Positions 1 through 6,898 of a stretch of DNA of 7,612 nt are shown here, in pieces; positions within the stretch are counted from its first letter, which is position 1, and each line of letters begins with the position of its first letter. The notes beneath the pieces were generated by a model. The model had not been told where the DNA came from and made no database searches. It saw only the letters and a program-made list of their open reading frames with translations. This DNA is from Candidatus Omnitrophota bacterium (GTDB lineage Bacteria > Omnitrophota > Gorgyraeia > Gygaellales > JAHJCI01), in NCBI GenBank assembly GCA_016783355.1, contig JADHWR010000055.1, positions 1 through 7,612 of the forward strand. The letters are read 5' to 3'. The position numbers and the translations under genes are program-made.

Positions 1-1168
1 TTGTATCAAAATATAAACCCTCTAATCTCGCCTTTCGCCGGGCTAGCCTTATCTTTAATTCTTTAAGATTGTGTCCGATTTTTTTAATTTTCGGATTATT
101 AAGTATATCTCGAGCCTGATCGGTAAAATCTCCATCTCCTAATTCAGCAAAAATCTTCTCCTTCACCGCAAAAAACGCAAGTTGTTCATTGCCGTAAATT
201 AAAATCAATTCTTTTATATCCCTGAATTCGCAAAGCCCTTTTACTCGATTCATACCCGCAGCAAAGCCTTCACCTTGAGTACTAATCGCAATTCTCGCAG
301 GATTATCTTCGCAAGACAAAGCGCGAAGCAGACTCCTAAACTCTAACTGCCTAAATATCTTATATAATGCAGAATTATCGGGATCCTTAAGTTTTAATTT
401 ATCTAAATCAAATTCTAACTTGATGTCTTCTTTTAACTTAACAATGCTACGATTTAATGAAATCTTTTCTATATTTTCTCTTAGAGCCTGCTGTAATCTT
501 TGTGGTTTTATCTTTTCAAGATTGGCTAAGATACCATCTATAGAGTCAAAATCCTGAATAAGTCTGATCGCAGTTTTCTCACCAATGCCTTTAACCGGAG
601 GAATATTATCTGCTGCATCCCCGGCAAGAGAGATAAAATCAATCATCTGACTTGGTTTAATAGCAAAGCGGCCCTGCACCCCTTCTGAATCATAGATTGT
701 ACCTTTATCCTTATATGGACTAAAAACTACGGTGTGCTCATTTACTAATTGCAGAATATCTTTATCGGGACTGATAATCGTTACATCTAAGTCGTTTTGT
801 CTAGCTTTTTTAACTAAGCTGGCAATAAGATCATCGGCTTCAAATCCGGCTTTCTCATATAGGACAATGCCATAAGCCTGGATGATCTGTTTTATGACCG
901 GTATCTGAGTAATTAAGCCTTCGGGCATGGGGGGGCGCTGCATTTTATACTCGGGGAACTTACGCTGGCGAAAGGTATCCCGTGACACATCAAAACAAAC
1001 CCCTAGATATTCAGGCTTATTCTGTTTTAAAATCTTATTTAAAAAATTTATAAATCCGAAAATGGCATTGGTCGGCTGGCCATAGGAAGTAGCCAGTCCC
1101 TTTAAGGCATAATAGGCACGGTAACAAAAGGCGTTGGCGTCGATCAAATATAGCTGGGGTCTACTCAT
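1..1168 (-). CDS. polA: DNA polymerase I, N-terminal part (cut by left window edge)
   Basis: This frame stays open for 389 codons from an ATG at 1168 to the window edge; the 3' end, including the polymerase domain, lies outside. Residues 1-290 are a 5'-3' flap exonuclease: YLIDAN with metal-binding D10, R17, MPEGL near 81-85, GFEADD at 108-113, SPDKD at 133-137, and GDAADNIPPVKGIGEKTA at 183-200, which combines metal-site aspartates with a helix-hairpin-helix. From about 291 a 3'-5' exonuclease-like domain begins and is still open at the edge. IGHNLKE near 364-370 and FDT at 387-389 match its conserved landmarks. The Exo I Asp/Glu pair appears replaced (IAISTQGEG at 293-301) and the Exo II Asp of the NLKYD type is absent, so proofreading is probably lost, as in several other bacterial Pol I enzymes. 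The role is Okazaki fragment maturation and repair. No clear Shine-Dalgarno precedes the ATG; the start is chosen because it places the first Asp where the family has it. Confidence 0.95.
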   Translation of the reverse strand, partial: MSRPQLYLIDANAFCYRAYYALKGLATSYGQPTNAIFGFINFLNKILKQNKPEYLGVCFDVSRDTFRQRKFPEYKMQRPPMPEGLITQIPVIKQIIQAYGIVLYEKAGFEADDLIASLVKKARQNDLDVTIISPDKDILQLVNEHTVVFSPYKDKGTIYDSEGVQGRFAIKPSQMIDFISLAGDAADNIPPVKGIGEKTAIRLIQDFDSIDGILANLEKIKPQRLQQALRENIEKISLNRSIVKLKEDIKLEFDLDKLKLKDPDNSALYKIFRQLEFRSLLRALSCEDNPARIAISTQGEGFAAGMNRVKGLCEFRDIKELILIYGNEQLAFFAVKEKIFAELGDGDFTDQARDILNNPKIKKIGHNLKELKIRLARRKARLEGLYFDT

Positions 1169-1190
1169 TGAGTTTCTAAATTGGCTTTTA

Positions 1191-1211
1191 AACCCCGCCT
1201 TTGGTGGGGTT
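1191..1211. repeat. GC-rich inverted repeat upstream of polA
   Basis: The arms AACCCCGCC (1191-1199) and GGTGGGGTT (1203-1211) flank a 3-nt TTT loop. As plus-strand RNA all nine pairs form, one as G-U. As minus-strand RNA that position is an A-C mismatch. The flanks (CTTTT on the left, AAAAA on the right) can extend the helix past one mismatch. Neither side has a U-tract after the stem, so it is not a good intrinsic terminator. It lies about 22 nt upstream of the polA start and may be a REP-like hairpin or part of the polA leader. Confidence 0.5.
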
Positions 1212-1246
1212 AAAAAACATTGAGATCGTGTGGATAGATAGTAAAA

Positions 1247-1705
1247 TCAACTGTTTTTAAGGTTTGGGGTAATCCCGGCGGCTATCTTGTCCAGTTAATG
1301 CTTTGGCTCTTGAAGGTTATCCTGCTGGGAATAACTCATTGTACTTCAAAAAATGCTGTCTTCCGACAATATTAGCCTTCTCTGTTAGAATAAAGATTAG
1401 GATAATTAGGATCAATCCCTAAGGCGGATAAATAAACTTCTTCCGCCATATCCAGCTCCCCCTTGCTTCATAAATAATCCCCGAGCCATTGTAGCGATTA
1501 CGAAATTAGGGTCTAGAGCTATCGCCTTCTGGTAACAAGCCATTGCCTCATCCAGACGTCCTTGGCGTTGGAGTTGAAGACCTTGTTTGCGATAAAGCTG
1601 TGCTTCTTCTTGAAAAGGAGTTAATTCCGCTGCGGAAAATAGGCAGAATAAAATACAAGGAAAAAAGAATATAGGAATATCTTTCCTTGTTTTTAATTGT
1701 AACAT
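1247..1705 (-). pseudogene. Frameshifted TPR-repeat protein with N-terminal hydrophobic signal
   Basis: The coding signal is split over three reading frames. Frame one, from about 1705, gives a hydrophobic segment (IPIFFFPCILFCLF) that looks like a signal peptide, then a canonical 34-residue TPR unit starting AQLYRKQG and ending AIALDPNF. Near 1493-1495 the homology moves to a second frame (YNGSGIIYEAR). At the C/G run 1458-1462 it moves to a third (GELDMAEEVYLSALGIDPNY), which stops at 1374-1372. Adding one base at each point gives a second TPR of exactly 34 residues, so both shifts are well supported. Further decayed coding may continue to about 1247: RAKAL in one frame, then LDKIAAGITPN in another. 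The left limit is therefore soft. The unrepaired frame is open as 117 codons from a GTG at 1765, but its C-terminal 20 or so residues are out-of-frame noise. Neither GTG 1765 nor ATG 1705 has a good Shine-Dalgarno. The original protein was probably a small exported TPR scaffold, not obviously linked to acetyl-CoA metabolism. Sequencing error is possible, but all neighbouring genes are intact. Confidence 0.75.
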
Positions 1706-1724
1706 GTTTGATTGTAGAATACAA

Positions 1725-1762
1725 GATAAAAATAAAAAAGTCAAGTGGAATCCATTCACCTT
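1725..1762 (-). terminator. Weak candidate terminator downstream of acsB
   Basis: On the minus strand, 45 nt after the acsB stop, an imperfect hairpin (1762-1743, seven pairs with one bulge on each side, loop TGGA) is followed by GACTTTTTTATTTTTATC. The U-rich tract is convincing but the stem is weak. It is the only terminator-like structure I see at the end of the acs gene run. Confidence 0.25.
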
Positions 1763-1806
1763 CACAATATGATGATCAAGAAAAAATTATTGAGTCTCCT
1801 GAAAAC

Positions 1807-3987
1807 TTATATCAAGGCAGGCATATTTAACGCGGGGTGCCCAACCTTGGTGAGAAAATCCAAAAGTTGCTCTGAAGTCGTAACTTGCGTTTCATCAGCA
1901 ATTTTCTCCAATAAATCTGGCTGATTCAAATCCGCGCAGCGTTGTATTAATTTCTCGCCTAAGCTCTCTTTTAATTCTTTAGGCATCCAGACAATTCGAG
2001 TGAAACCGCCGTCCGCAGAAATAAATTTTTTACTTAAGATGTAGAGTCTACCTATCCCCAAAAATCCTGGAGTTTGTAGCCCTCCCCCTACGGAACCCGC
2101 CAGAGTAGTAAAGGTCATACCACAAGGGGTCATGCCTGAATAGTCACGATGGACAACCATAAAGCCATTTGCTTCAGGAATAATCGCCACAATACACTCA
2201 AAACAACCACAGGAACTTTGAGGATTATCCATCAGTGAATACATACTAACTTTACTTACAGATTTATTTGACTTCTCATAGACAAAATCATTAATGTTCT
2301 GCCACTGGCCGAGCCTCTCCTCAAGCATCTTCCCTTTTGCTACTGGCTGGTTTGGACCAGTAGGAGTAATTTCATAGCATGCCTTGGCATCAAGCCAGGA
2401 ATAAGCACCGCAAAGACCTAGGCGCTCAGGTGTAACAATACAAACATGATTTGGGGCAAACGATTGACAAAGCATACAACTGTAAAATGTATCTACACTT
2501 TCATCGGTCATTCCGCTAATCCTCTGATCTCGCTCATCATATGTTTTTTTTGCTTGCGCTAATAGCTTTTCTATATCCGACTGCCGTGTATATAATTTTA
2601 TCTGAACCTTATCCACAATTGCACCATATTCTTTATGGAGCATCGCATGTAAAAATATCCCGAGGTGCTCCAGGCGTAAACCTTTATTATAAGCCTGTTG
2701 GTTTATTCTTATCCAACACATATCCCGTTGACCAATATGCATAATGCCCATTGCATAGTTTGTATAGCGGTGTATTTGGCGCTCTAAAACCGGCTCGAAG
2801 TCAATTTGCATCTTTCGCCCAGCAACCTCAACAATAATTGCCAGGGGCATTGATTTATTACCCTTTTCTAATTGGTCGATATCTGGACCAATAAGCTCAA
2901 CTTTTCCGTCCTCAACTTCTTCAGAATCCTTTGATCTAAGATATTCAAAAGCCAAAGATTTCTTCCCACCAAACTCTACATGCAACTGCTCTTTTCTTAC
3001 GCGTTCTCCCTCAAAAGCAGCAGCATAGGGTATAGGGATAGGAATCTTGGTAACGGTTATCTTAATTCCTCTTAGCTCAACACCCCGCGATACAATCTTT
3101 TTATGATCCAGCTCCCTAATTAATGCTTCGTAGGTTGTAATTCCGGAAGGCTTAATTTCCGGAATCTCAGTATCAGCAATTATGGGAAAACCCATATTAA
3201 TTGCGCCAGCCCCAGTAGCATATTTTAAATCATCCAATTCACCTAAAACCAAACCAAAGGCAAAAACCCTCTCTTTCGTATACAACAAACACTTCTTTGC
3301 CTGGCCTGCCTTTAATCCACCAAATGTAAGTGCTGAACGAATTGCCCAATGCAAAGGATAGATTGCCGAAAGGGTATCCCTACCATAAGGAACAATATAA
3401 TTATCCCAACCCATCTGCACATTCTCTTCGATTAGTTGATCGATTATTGAACGGCCAGCAACATTTGAGCCGGCAAAAATAAGAATGTTTCTTTCCTGTA
3501 GTTGTCGTACAATCTCAACCGCTGTTTGGTTATCCGGCGCTGCACCTAAGATTGCCGCAAACCCAGGCATGCGACCATCAACCAGTTGAATCCCCAGAGA
3601 ACGCATAATCGTATCAGTAAAGAAGCCGACACAATCCTTCTGTGGCTCCTGGCCATAAAGATAACGTATAGCCATAATTATTTCTTCAGCCAGAAGAGTG
3701 GCAATTCCCGCATCAAGGGCATCACCCAAATAAGGAAGCCAGATGTTTTCTGTAGGCACAATGGGCAATAACGATTTAGCATGCTCCAGTATCACTCGGG
3801 CATCCTTCAAAGTCTTTGCCTCTATTCCCATTAGTGTATTAGCCATCGGCAGAAAAAAAGCGGTCTCGGGAAAGCCGATATTTTGCGATTCCGATTTTTC
3901 CTGGACTGCTTGATTTAAGGAATCTTCAGCCTCTTGGACTATTCTTTTTGCCCCCCGGATAACCGATGCGGCAACAATCTTAGACAT
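1807..3987 (-). CDS. acsB: Acetyl-CoA synthase (CODH/ACS complex subunit, bacterial AcsB type)
   Basis: AcsB assembles acetyl-CoA from CO, a corrinoid-borne methyl group and CoA at the Ni-Ni-[4Fe-4S] A-cluster in the cytoplasm; it can also run in reverse. The protein has 726 residues, against 729 in Moorella. All six A-cluster cysteines are present: C504, C507, C516 and C526 in SCMLCQSFAPNHVC...GLC, and C593/C595 in SCGCFEC. These are Moorella C506, C509, C518, C528, C595 and C597 with a constant offset of 2. The CGC motif binds the distal nickel; F510 corresponds to the active-site Phe512. Residues 1 to about 310 are the helical CODH-contacting domain with the CO tunnel, which archaeal CdhC lacks, so this is the bacterial long form. 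The middle domain carries GPDIDQ and GRKMQIDFE. The C-terminal third has TPGFLGIGR and SADGGFTRIVWMPK. The start is fixed by a strong Shine-Dalgarno. It is the last gene of the run, 17 nt after the flavoprotein stop. No disrupted motif was found. Confidence 0.98.
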   Translation of the reverse strand: MSKIVAASVIRGAKRIVQEAEDSLNQAVQEKSESQNIGFPETAFFLPMANTLMGIEAKTLKDARVILEHAKSLLPIVPTENIWLPYLGDALDAGIATLLAEEIIMAIRYLYGQEPQKDCVGFFTDTIMRSLGIQLVDGRMPGFAAILGAAPDNQTAVEIVRQLQERNILIFAGSNVAGRSIIDQLIEENVQMGWDNYIVPYGRDTLSAIYPLHWAIRSALTFGGLKAGQAKKCLLYTKERVFAFGLVLGELDDLKYATGAGAINMGFPIIADTEIPEIKPSGITTYEALIRELDHKKIVSRGVELRGIKITVTKIPIPIPYAAAFEGERVRKEQLHVEFGGKKSLAFEYLRSKDSEEVEDGKVELIGPDIDQLEKGNKSMPLAIIVEVAGRKMQIDFEPVLERQIHRYTNYAMGIMHIGQRDMCWIRINQQAYNKGLRLEHLGIFLHAMLHKEYGAIVDKVQIKLYTRQSDIEKLLAQAKKTYDERDQRISGMTDESVDTFYSCMLCQSFAPNHVCIVTPERLGLCGAYSWLDAKACYEITPTGPNQPVAKGKMLEERLGQWQNINDFVYEKSNKSVSKVSMYSLMDNPQSSCGCFECIVAIIPEANGFMVVHRDYSGMTPCGMTFTTLAGSVGGGLQTPGFLGIGRLYILSKKFISADGGFTRIVWMPKELKESLGEKLIQRCADLNQPDLLEKIADETQVTTSEQLLDFLTKVGHPALNMPALI

Positions 3988-3990
3988 AAA

Positions 3991-3999
3991 ATCCTCCTT
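3991..3999 (-). promoter_or_regulatory. Strong Shine-Dalgarno for acsB
   Basis: The minus strand reads AAGGAGGAT, with GGAGG five nt from the ATG at 3987. It is a near-perfect anti-16S match and fixes the acsB start. It is much stronger than the sites before the other genes of the run, which suggests AcsB is translated at a higher rate independently of the upstream cistron. Confidence 0.85.
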
Positions 4000-4004
4000 C
4001 TAAA

Positions 4005-5270
4005 CTATAAAATAAAAACCTCATCCTTATGTTTAACTAAATCTAATACCTTAGCGTAGCTAAACGTCTCCGAAACCAATTCATTCTTAATCGAAGTAAT
4101 ATCTGTTCCTTCTTTGATCAGCCTTAAAAACACTCCGCAATTACTTATATCGCCAATAGCAATCATCCCCACCAGATGATTCTTATCTAATACAAACTTT
4201 TTGCAGATATTGCGTTTTTCATCAAAAAGAACCAGCTCTTCAAGCTCCGGATTCTTTGGCCTGGTTATTCCCATAGAAATCGCTGGCAGGTCAAAGAATC
4301 CGATAGAGTTCATCGTCATTGAACCATCATATTTGAGATTCTCCCCAATCATATTCAATCCCGATATTCTACCCTGCTCAATAGCATTCGGCCAGAGGGC
4401 GTTAACTACACTATTTTTGTAGACAAGATCAAAGGTTTGCGCTACATCACCAGCAGCGAATATATTAGGAATACTGGACTTCATATATTGATCAACGAGA
4501 ATACCTTTATCTAAATTTAGTTGTGTATCTTTAATCAAATCTGTGTTCGGGTTAACTCCTTTGCCAACAACAAGAATTGAACAGGCAATAACCTTTCCGC
4601 TATCCAGCCTTACTGCCTTTAAATCTCCATTGCCTAAAATTTCTACGATGTCCCTTGCGGTCATAATTTCAACACCTGCCTCTTGGAATTTCTTCATAAA
4701 TAAGCCAGCTCCTTTTTCATCAAGCATCTGGGAAAGAACAAATTTTGATTTCACAATTATCTTCAACTCCTGTCCCCTTTTTAGCAGGCCGTAGGCTGCT
4801 TTAAGGCTGACTAAACCGCCACCCAAAATACAACTGGAAGAAGAACTGGGTACTAAATTTAAAATCTCCTTTGCATCCCTTATTGTCCTTAATCCAAACA
4901 CTCCTTTTTTCTTGAGTCCTTTTAGATCAGGGGGGAACTTAGAAGATGCACCTGTAGCAATAAGCAACATATCGTAACCTAATGAAGTTTTATCCTCGAA
5001 TTTAATTATATTTTTCTTTGGTTCTACCTTAACTACCTTTTTGTTGAGAATTAAATTCAGATTATTTTCTTTATAGAAATCCTCTGGGCGAAAAACTAAT
5101 TTTTCCTCGGGGATTTCTCCCGCTAAGAAATAGGAAATAAGACAACGACAATAAGAATGGTAATCCTCTTCAGAGATAATCGTAATCTTACTCTTCTTAT
5201 CCTTTTGGCGGATTGCTTCCGCCGCAGAAATGCCCGCTGCAGAATTTCCAATGATCACAAAATTTTTCAT
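4005..5270 (-). CDS. FAD-dependent NAD(P)H oxidoreductase (FNOR) of the CODH operon
   Basis: This 421-residue protein belongs to the pyridine nucleotide-disulfide oxidoreductase superfamily, in the group with NADH:rubredoxin reductase and the flavin half of nitrite reductase. The FAD Rossmann motif is at 5-13 (VIIGNSAAG). LLIATGASS is at 102-110 and the second FAD motif NIFAAGDVA at 269-277. The NAD(P) Rossmann motif at 148-155 (ILGGGLVS) has Ser in place of the last Gly. The residue at the end of its second strand is K174 (IIVK), not the Asp/Glu typical of NAD binding, so NADPH use is possible. C41 and C43 lie in SYCRCLISYFLAGE; C43 falls near the redox Cys of CoA-disulfide reductases. The C-terminal domain starts near 310. 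Next to cooS and cooF it matches the known CooS-CooF-FNOR arrangement, in which CODH electrons pass through the ferredoxin to NAD(P)+. The start lies one nt after the upstream stop, with only a weak AAGAAG site, so translation is probably coupled. The direct acceptor is inferred. Confidence 0.88.
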   Translation of the reverse strand: MKNFVIIGNSAAGISAAEAIRQKDKKSKITIISEEDYHSYCRCLISYFLAGEIPEEKLVFRPEDFYKENNLNLILNKKVVKVEPKKNIIKFEDKTSLGYDMLLIATGASSKFPPDLKGLKKKGVFGLRTIRDAKEILNLVPSSSSSCILGGGLVSLKAAYGLLKRGQELKIIVKSKFVLSQMLDEKGAGLFMKKFQEAGVEIMTARDIVEILGNGDLKAVRLDSGKVIACSILVVGKGVNPNTDLIKDTQLNLDKGILVDQYMKSSIPNIFAAGDVAQTFDLVYKNSVVNALWPNAIEQGRISGLNMIGENLKYDGSMTMNSIGFFDLPAISMGITRPKNPELEELVLFDEKRNICKKFVLDKNHLVGMIAIGDISNCGVFLRLIKEGTDITSIKNELVSETFSYAKVLDLVKHKDEVFIL

Positions 5271-5271
5271 C

Positions 5272-6369
5272 TCACAGCTTCTTTATGATCCTATCCAGAT
5301 CAACATGTTTATTTATTATTCTCTTTACTGCCTCTATCTTTTCTTTATCCTTAGGCCTTATCTTTACCATTAAGTCATGAATACAGGATGCAACGCTATA
5401 GGTATCGCCCTCAGCTAAAAGAATGGGTATCTTGGTTTGCTTGACCAGATTCATAATTGTTTTATGAGGAAGGAGGTTACCGGTCAAAACAATCCCGGAG
5501 ATATGAACCTCCTTAGCAGATCTGGCAAAATAACATCCCAGTGAAGCTAAAATCATATCCTCGCGGTCGCCCGGCGTAATCAGCAGCGTTCGATCAACAA
5601 AATAATTTAAGGCATTATGCGGTTCCATCGCACCCACCACTATCTTTTTAACCAAATTATTCAGACCTTCCCTCCCCGATAGTAGTTTAAAATTTGTTTC
5701 ATCCAATATCTGCTCAACCGAGGGATAGGACAAAAGCGGAAGATAGGGAATAACCCCTAAAACATCAATACCCTTCCTTTCTAAACCCCGCCTAATCATC
5801 CTATTTACCCTTGGGAATTTCTCCGGTAAAACCTTATTGATGATTACTCCGAGGAGCTGAACCTTTTCTTTCTCAAAAAGTGATTTATTCAAAACAATCT
5901 CATCAATCGGCCGACCAATTCCGCCAGAGGAAATTAAAATAACCTTTGCCCCTAATAATTTGGCCACATAGGCATTAGAATGATCAAACACAGAACCTAC
6001 TGCCGCATGACCCGTACCTTCAATCACCATCAGGTCTTTATCCTTAGCAATTCGGGAAAAGGATTTTTTAATCAGACTGGTTAGCCTTTGTTTGTCTGGA
6101 TTTAGGATAAACCGCTCAGTAAAACCCTTTTCTACAGCAATCGGACTCATATCCTTCAATGCATATCTTATCCCCAGAGACTCAAAAAATCTCTCCATGA
6201 GAACTGAATCCTCATCTACCTTATCTCCTCCTTCTTCTAAATAGCGTTGGCCGATAGGCTTGATAAAGCCGATTTTTTTAAATCTCTCCTTGAGATTAAA
6301 AATCAAACCTAAAGCAACTGTGGTCTTACCGCTATTCTGTTTTGTTGCTGCTAAGAAGATTTTCTTCAT
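5272..6369 (-). CDS. P-loop protein with BioD/Pta-N-like ATPase and DRTGG domain
   Basis: A 365-residue cytoplasmic protein of unknown function. Residues 1 to about 215 resemble the BioD/CobB-like P-loop fold found at the N-terminus of long phosphotransacetylases. The Walker A motif is ATKQNSGKTT at 8-17, with K15 and T16. GFIKPIG lies at 34-40, a Walker B-like DLMVIEGTGH at 112-121, and LLGVIINKV at 172-180. From about 250 to 335 is a DRTGG-type domain: VDRTLLITPGDRED at 258-271, then ISGIVLTGN at 290-298 and PILLAEGDTYSV at 315-326. The phosphotransacetylase catalytic domain is absent. The start overlaps the ferredoxin gene by 38 nt, so residues 1-12 and the ferredoxin tail share DNA. A GGAAAG site precedes the ATG. 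The stop is one nt before the flavoprotein start, so co-expression with CODH is near certain. Possible roles, all inference: a nucleotide-dependent maturation factor doing the job of CooC/AcsF, or an acetyl-phosphate, acetyl-CoA or nucleotide sensor. It should not be called phosphotransacetylase or dethiobiotin synthase. Confidence 0.85.
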   Translation of the reverse strand: MKKIFLAATKQNSGKTTVALGLIFNLKERFKKIGFIKPIGQRYLEEGGDKVDEDSVLMERFFESLGIRYALKDMSPIAVEKGFTERFILNPDKQRLTSLIKKSFSRIAKDKDLMVIEGTGHAAVGSVFDHSNAYVAKLLGAKVILISSGGIGRPIDEIVLNKSLFEKEKVQLLGVIINKVLPEKFPRVNRMIRRGLERKGIDVLGVIPYLPLLSYPSVEQILDETNFKLLSGREGLNNLVKKIVVGAMEPHNALNYFVDRTLLITPGDREDMILASLGCYFARSAKEVHISGIVLTGNLLPHKTIMNLVKQTKIPILLAEGDTYSVASCIHDLMVKIRPKDKEKIEAVKRIINKHVDLDRIIKKL

Positions 6370-6802
6370 CTGCTTCTTTCCAGATAATTGCCCCCGTAGG
6401 ACAAGCTCTCACGCAAGCCGGCTCATCCTCATCCTTGCATTTATCGCAACGTATGGGGATTTTGCTTTTCAGATTTGGCCGAATTGAACCATAGGGACAA
6501 ACCATTACGCACATCCAACATCCTACGCAGCGAGCCTCATCATGTAATACCATATTGCTTTCCTGATCATAAACTAATGCGCCGGCCATACAGGCATCAA
6601 CGCAAGGGTGCTCTTGGCAATGGCGACAGGAATTGGGAAAGTTTTTATCACCTGACCGATGAATCTTCTTCCGCGGTAGAGATAACATCTCCTCCTTGAG
6701 CGCTTTAAATAAATCCTTGTTTTGTGAATGTGCCACTGCGCAGGCAATCTCGCAAGACTTACAACCCAGACACTTCTTTACGTCATAATATAATTTTTTC
6801 AT
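6332..6802 (-). CDS. cooF: Four-cluster 4Fe-4S ferredoxin, CooF type
   Basis: This 156-residue electron carrier has sixteen cysteines in four regular groups: C11/14/17/21 (CLGCKSCEIAC), C59/62/67/71 (CRHCQEHPCVDAC), C92/95/98/102 (CVGCWMCVMVC) and C119/122/130/134 (CDKCKDEDEPACVRAC). That is the pattern of the HycB/DmsB/CooF family and should hold four [4Fe-4S] clusters. There is no signal peptide or membrane segment, so it is cytoplasmic. Its place between cooS and an FNOR gene identifies it as the CODH electron partner; it would take electrons from the CODH D/B-cluster side and hand them to the flavoprotein or another acceptor. The ATG at 6802 is preceded by AGGG at a suitable distance. The last 12 codons overlap the next gene. 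CooF from Rhodospirillum is somewhat longer at the C-terminus. Family membership is firm; the symbol rests on context. Confidence 0.92.
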   Translation of the reverse strand: MKKLYYDVKKCLGCKSCEIACAVAHSQNKDLFKALKEEMLSLPRKKIHRSGDKNFPNSCRHCQEHPCVDACMAGALVYDQESNMVLHDEARCVGCWMCVMVCPYGSIRPNLKSKIPIRCDKCKDEDEPACVRACPTGAIIWKEADEENLLSSNKTE

Positions 6803-6811
6803 ATCTACACC

Positions 6812-6845
6812 CTAAGGTTACGGACTCAAACCTAGAGTAGCTCTA
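6812..6845 (-). promoter_or_regulatory. Overlapping small hairpins in the cooS-cooF spacer
   Basis: Between the cooS stop and the cooF start there are 96 nt with no gene. Two short inverted repeats overlap: TAGAG-TAG-CTCTA (plus-strand 6833-6845) and CTAAGGTT (6812-6819) facing AACCTAG (6829-6835) with one bulged base. They share 6833-6835, so both cannot form at once. The second abuts the AGGG that serves as the cooF ribosome site. This could tune cooF translation or mark an mRNA processing site, but the stems are short and may be chance. Confidence 0.25.
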
Positions 6846-6898
6846 TTGTTTCTATATATCTCCTAAACACTCCCCGCGCGTATCCAAGAGGGTATCTA

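Noticed and set aside
1186..1216. The hairpin upstream of polA as an intrinsic terminator.
   Set aside because: On neither strand is the stem followed by a U-tract; the flanks are T-rich before and A-rich after the stem in the plus orientation, the reverse of a terminator.
1412..1765. A complete 117-residue protein starting at GTG 1765.
   Set aside because: There is no ribosome site, the stretch before 1705 does not resemble a leader, and the last 20 or so residues are a shifted reading of a second TPR unit. It is described as a pseudogene instead.
2541..4794. Plus-strand open frames opposite acsB and the flavoprotein gene (for example 2541-2744, 3586-3771, 4201-4422, 4543-4794).
   Set aside because: They lie wholly inside strongly supported minus-strand genes, carry no recognisable motif, and are typical antisense shadows.
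5272..6369. Annotation as phosphate acetyltransferase, dethiobiotin synthase or CooC.
   Set aside because: The Pta catalytic domain is absent, the DRTGG extension is foreign to BioD, and the MinD-type GKGGxGKT motif of CooC is not present; only the P-loop fold is shared.
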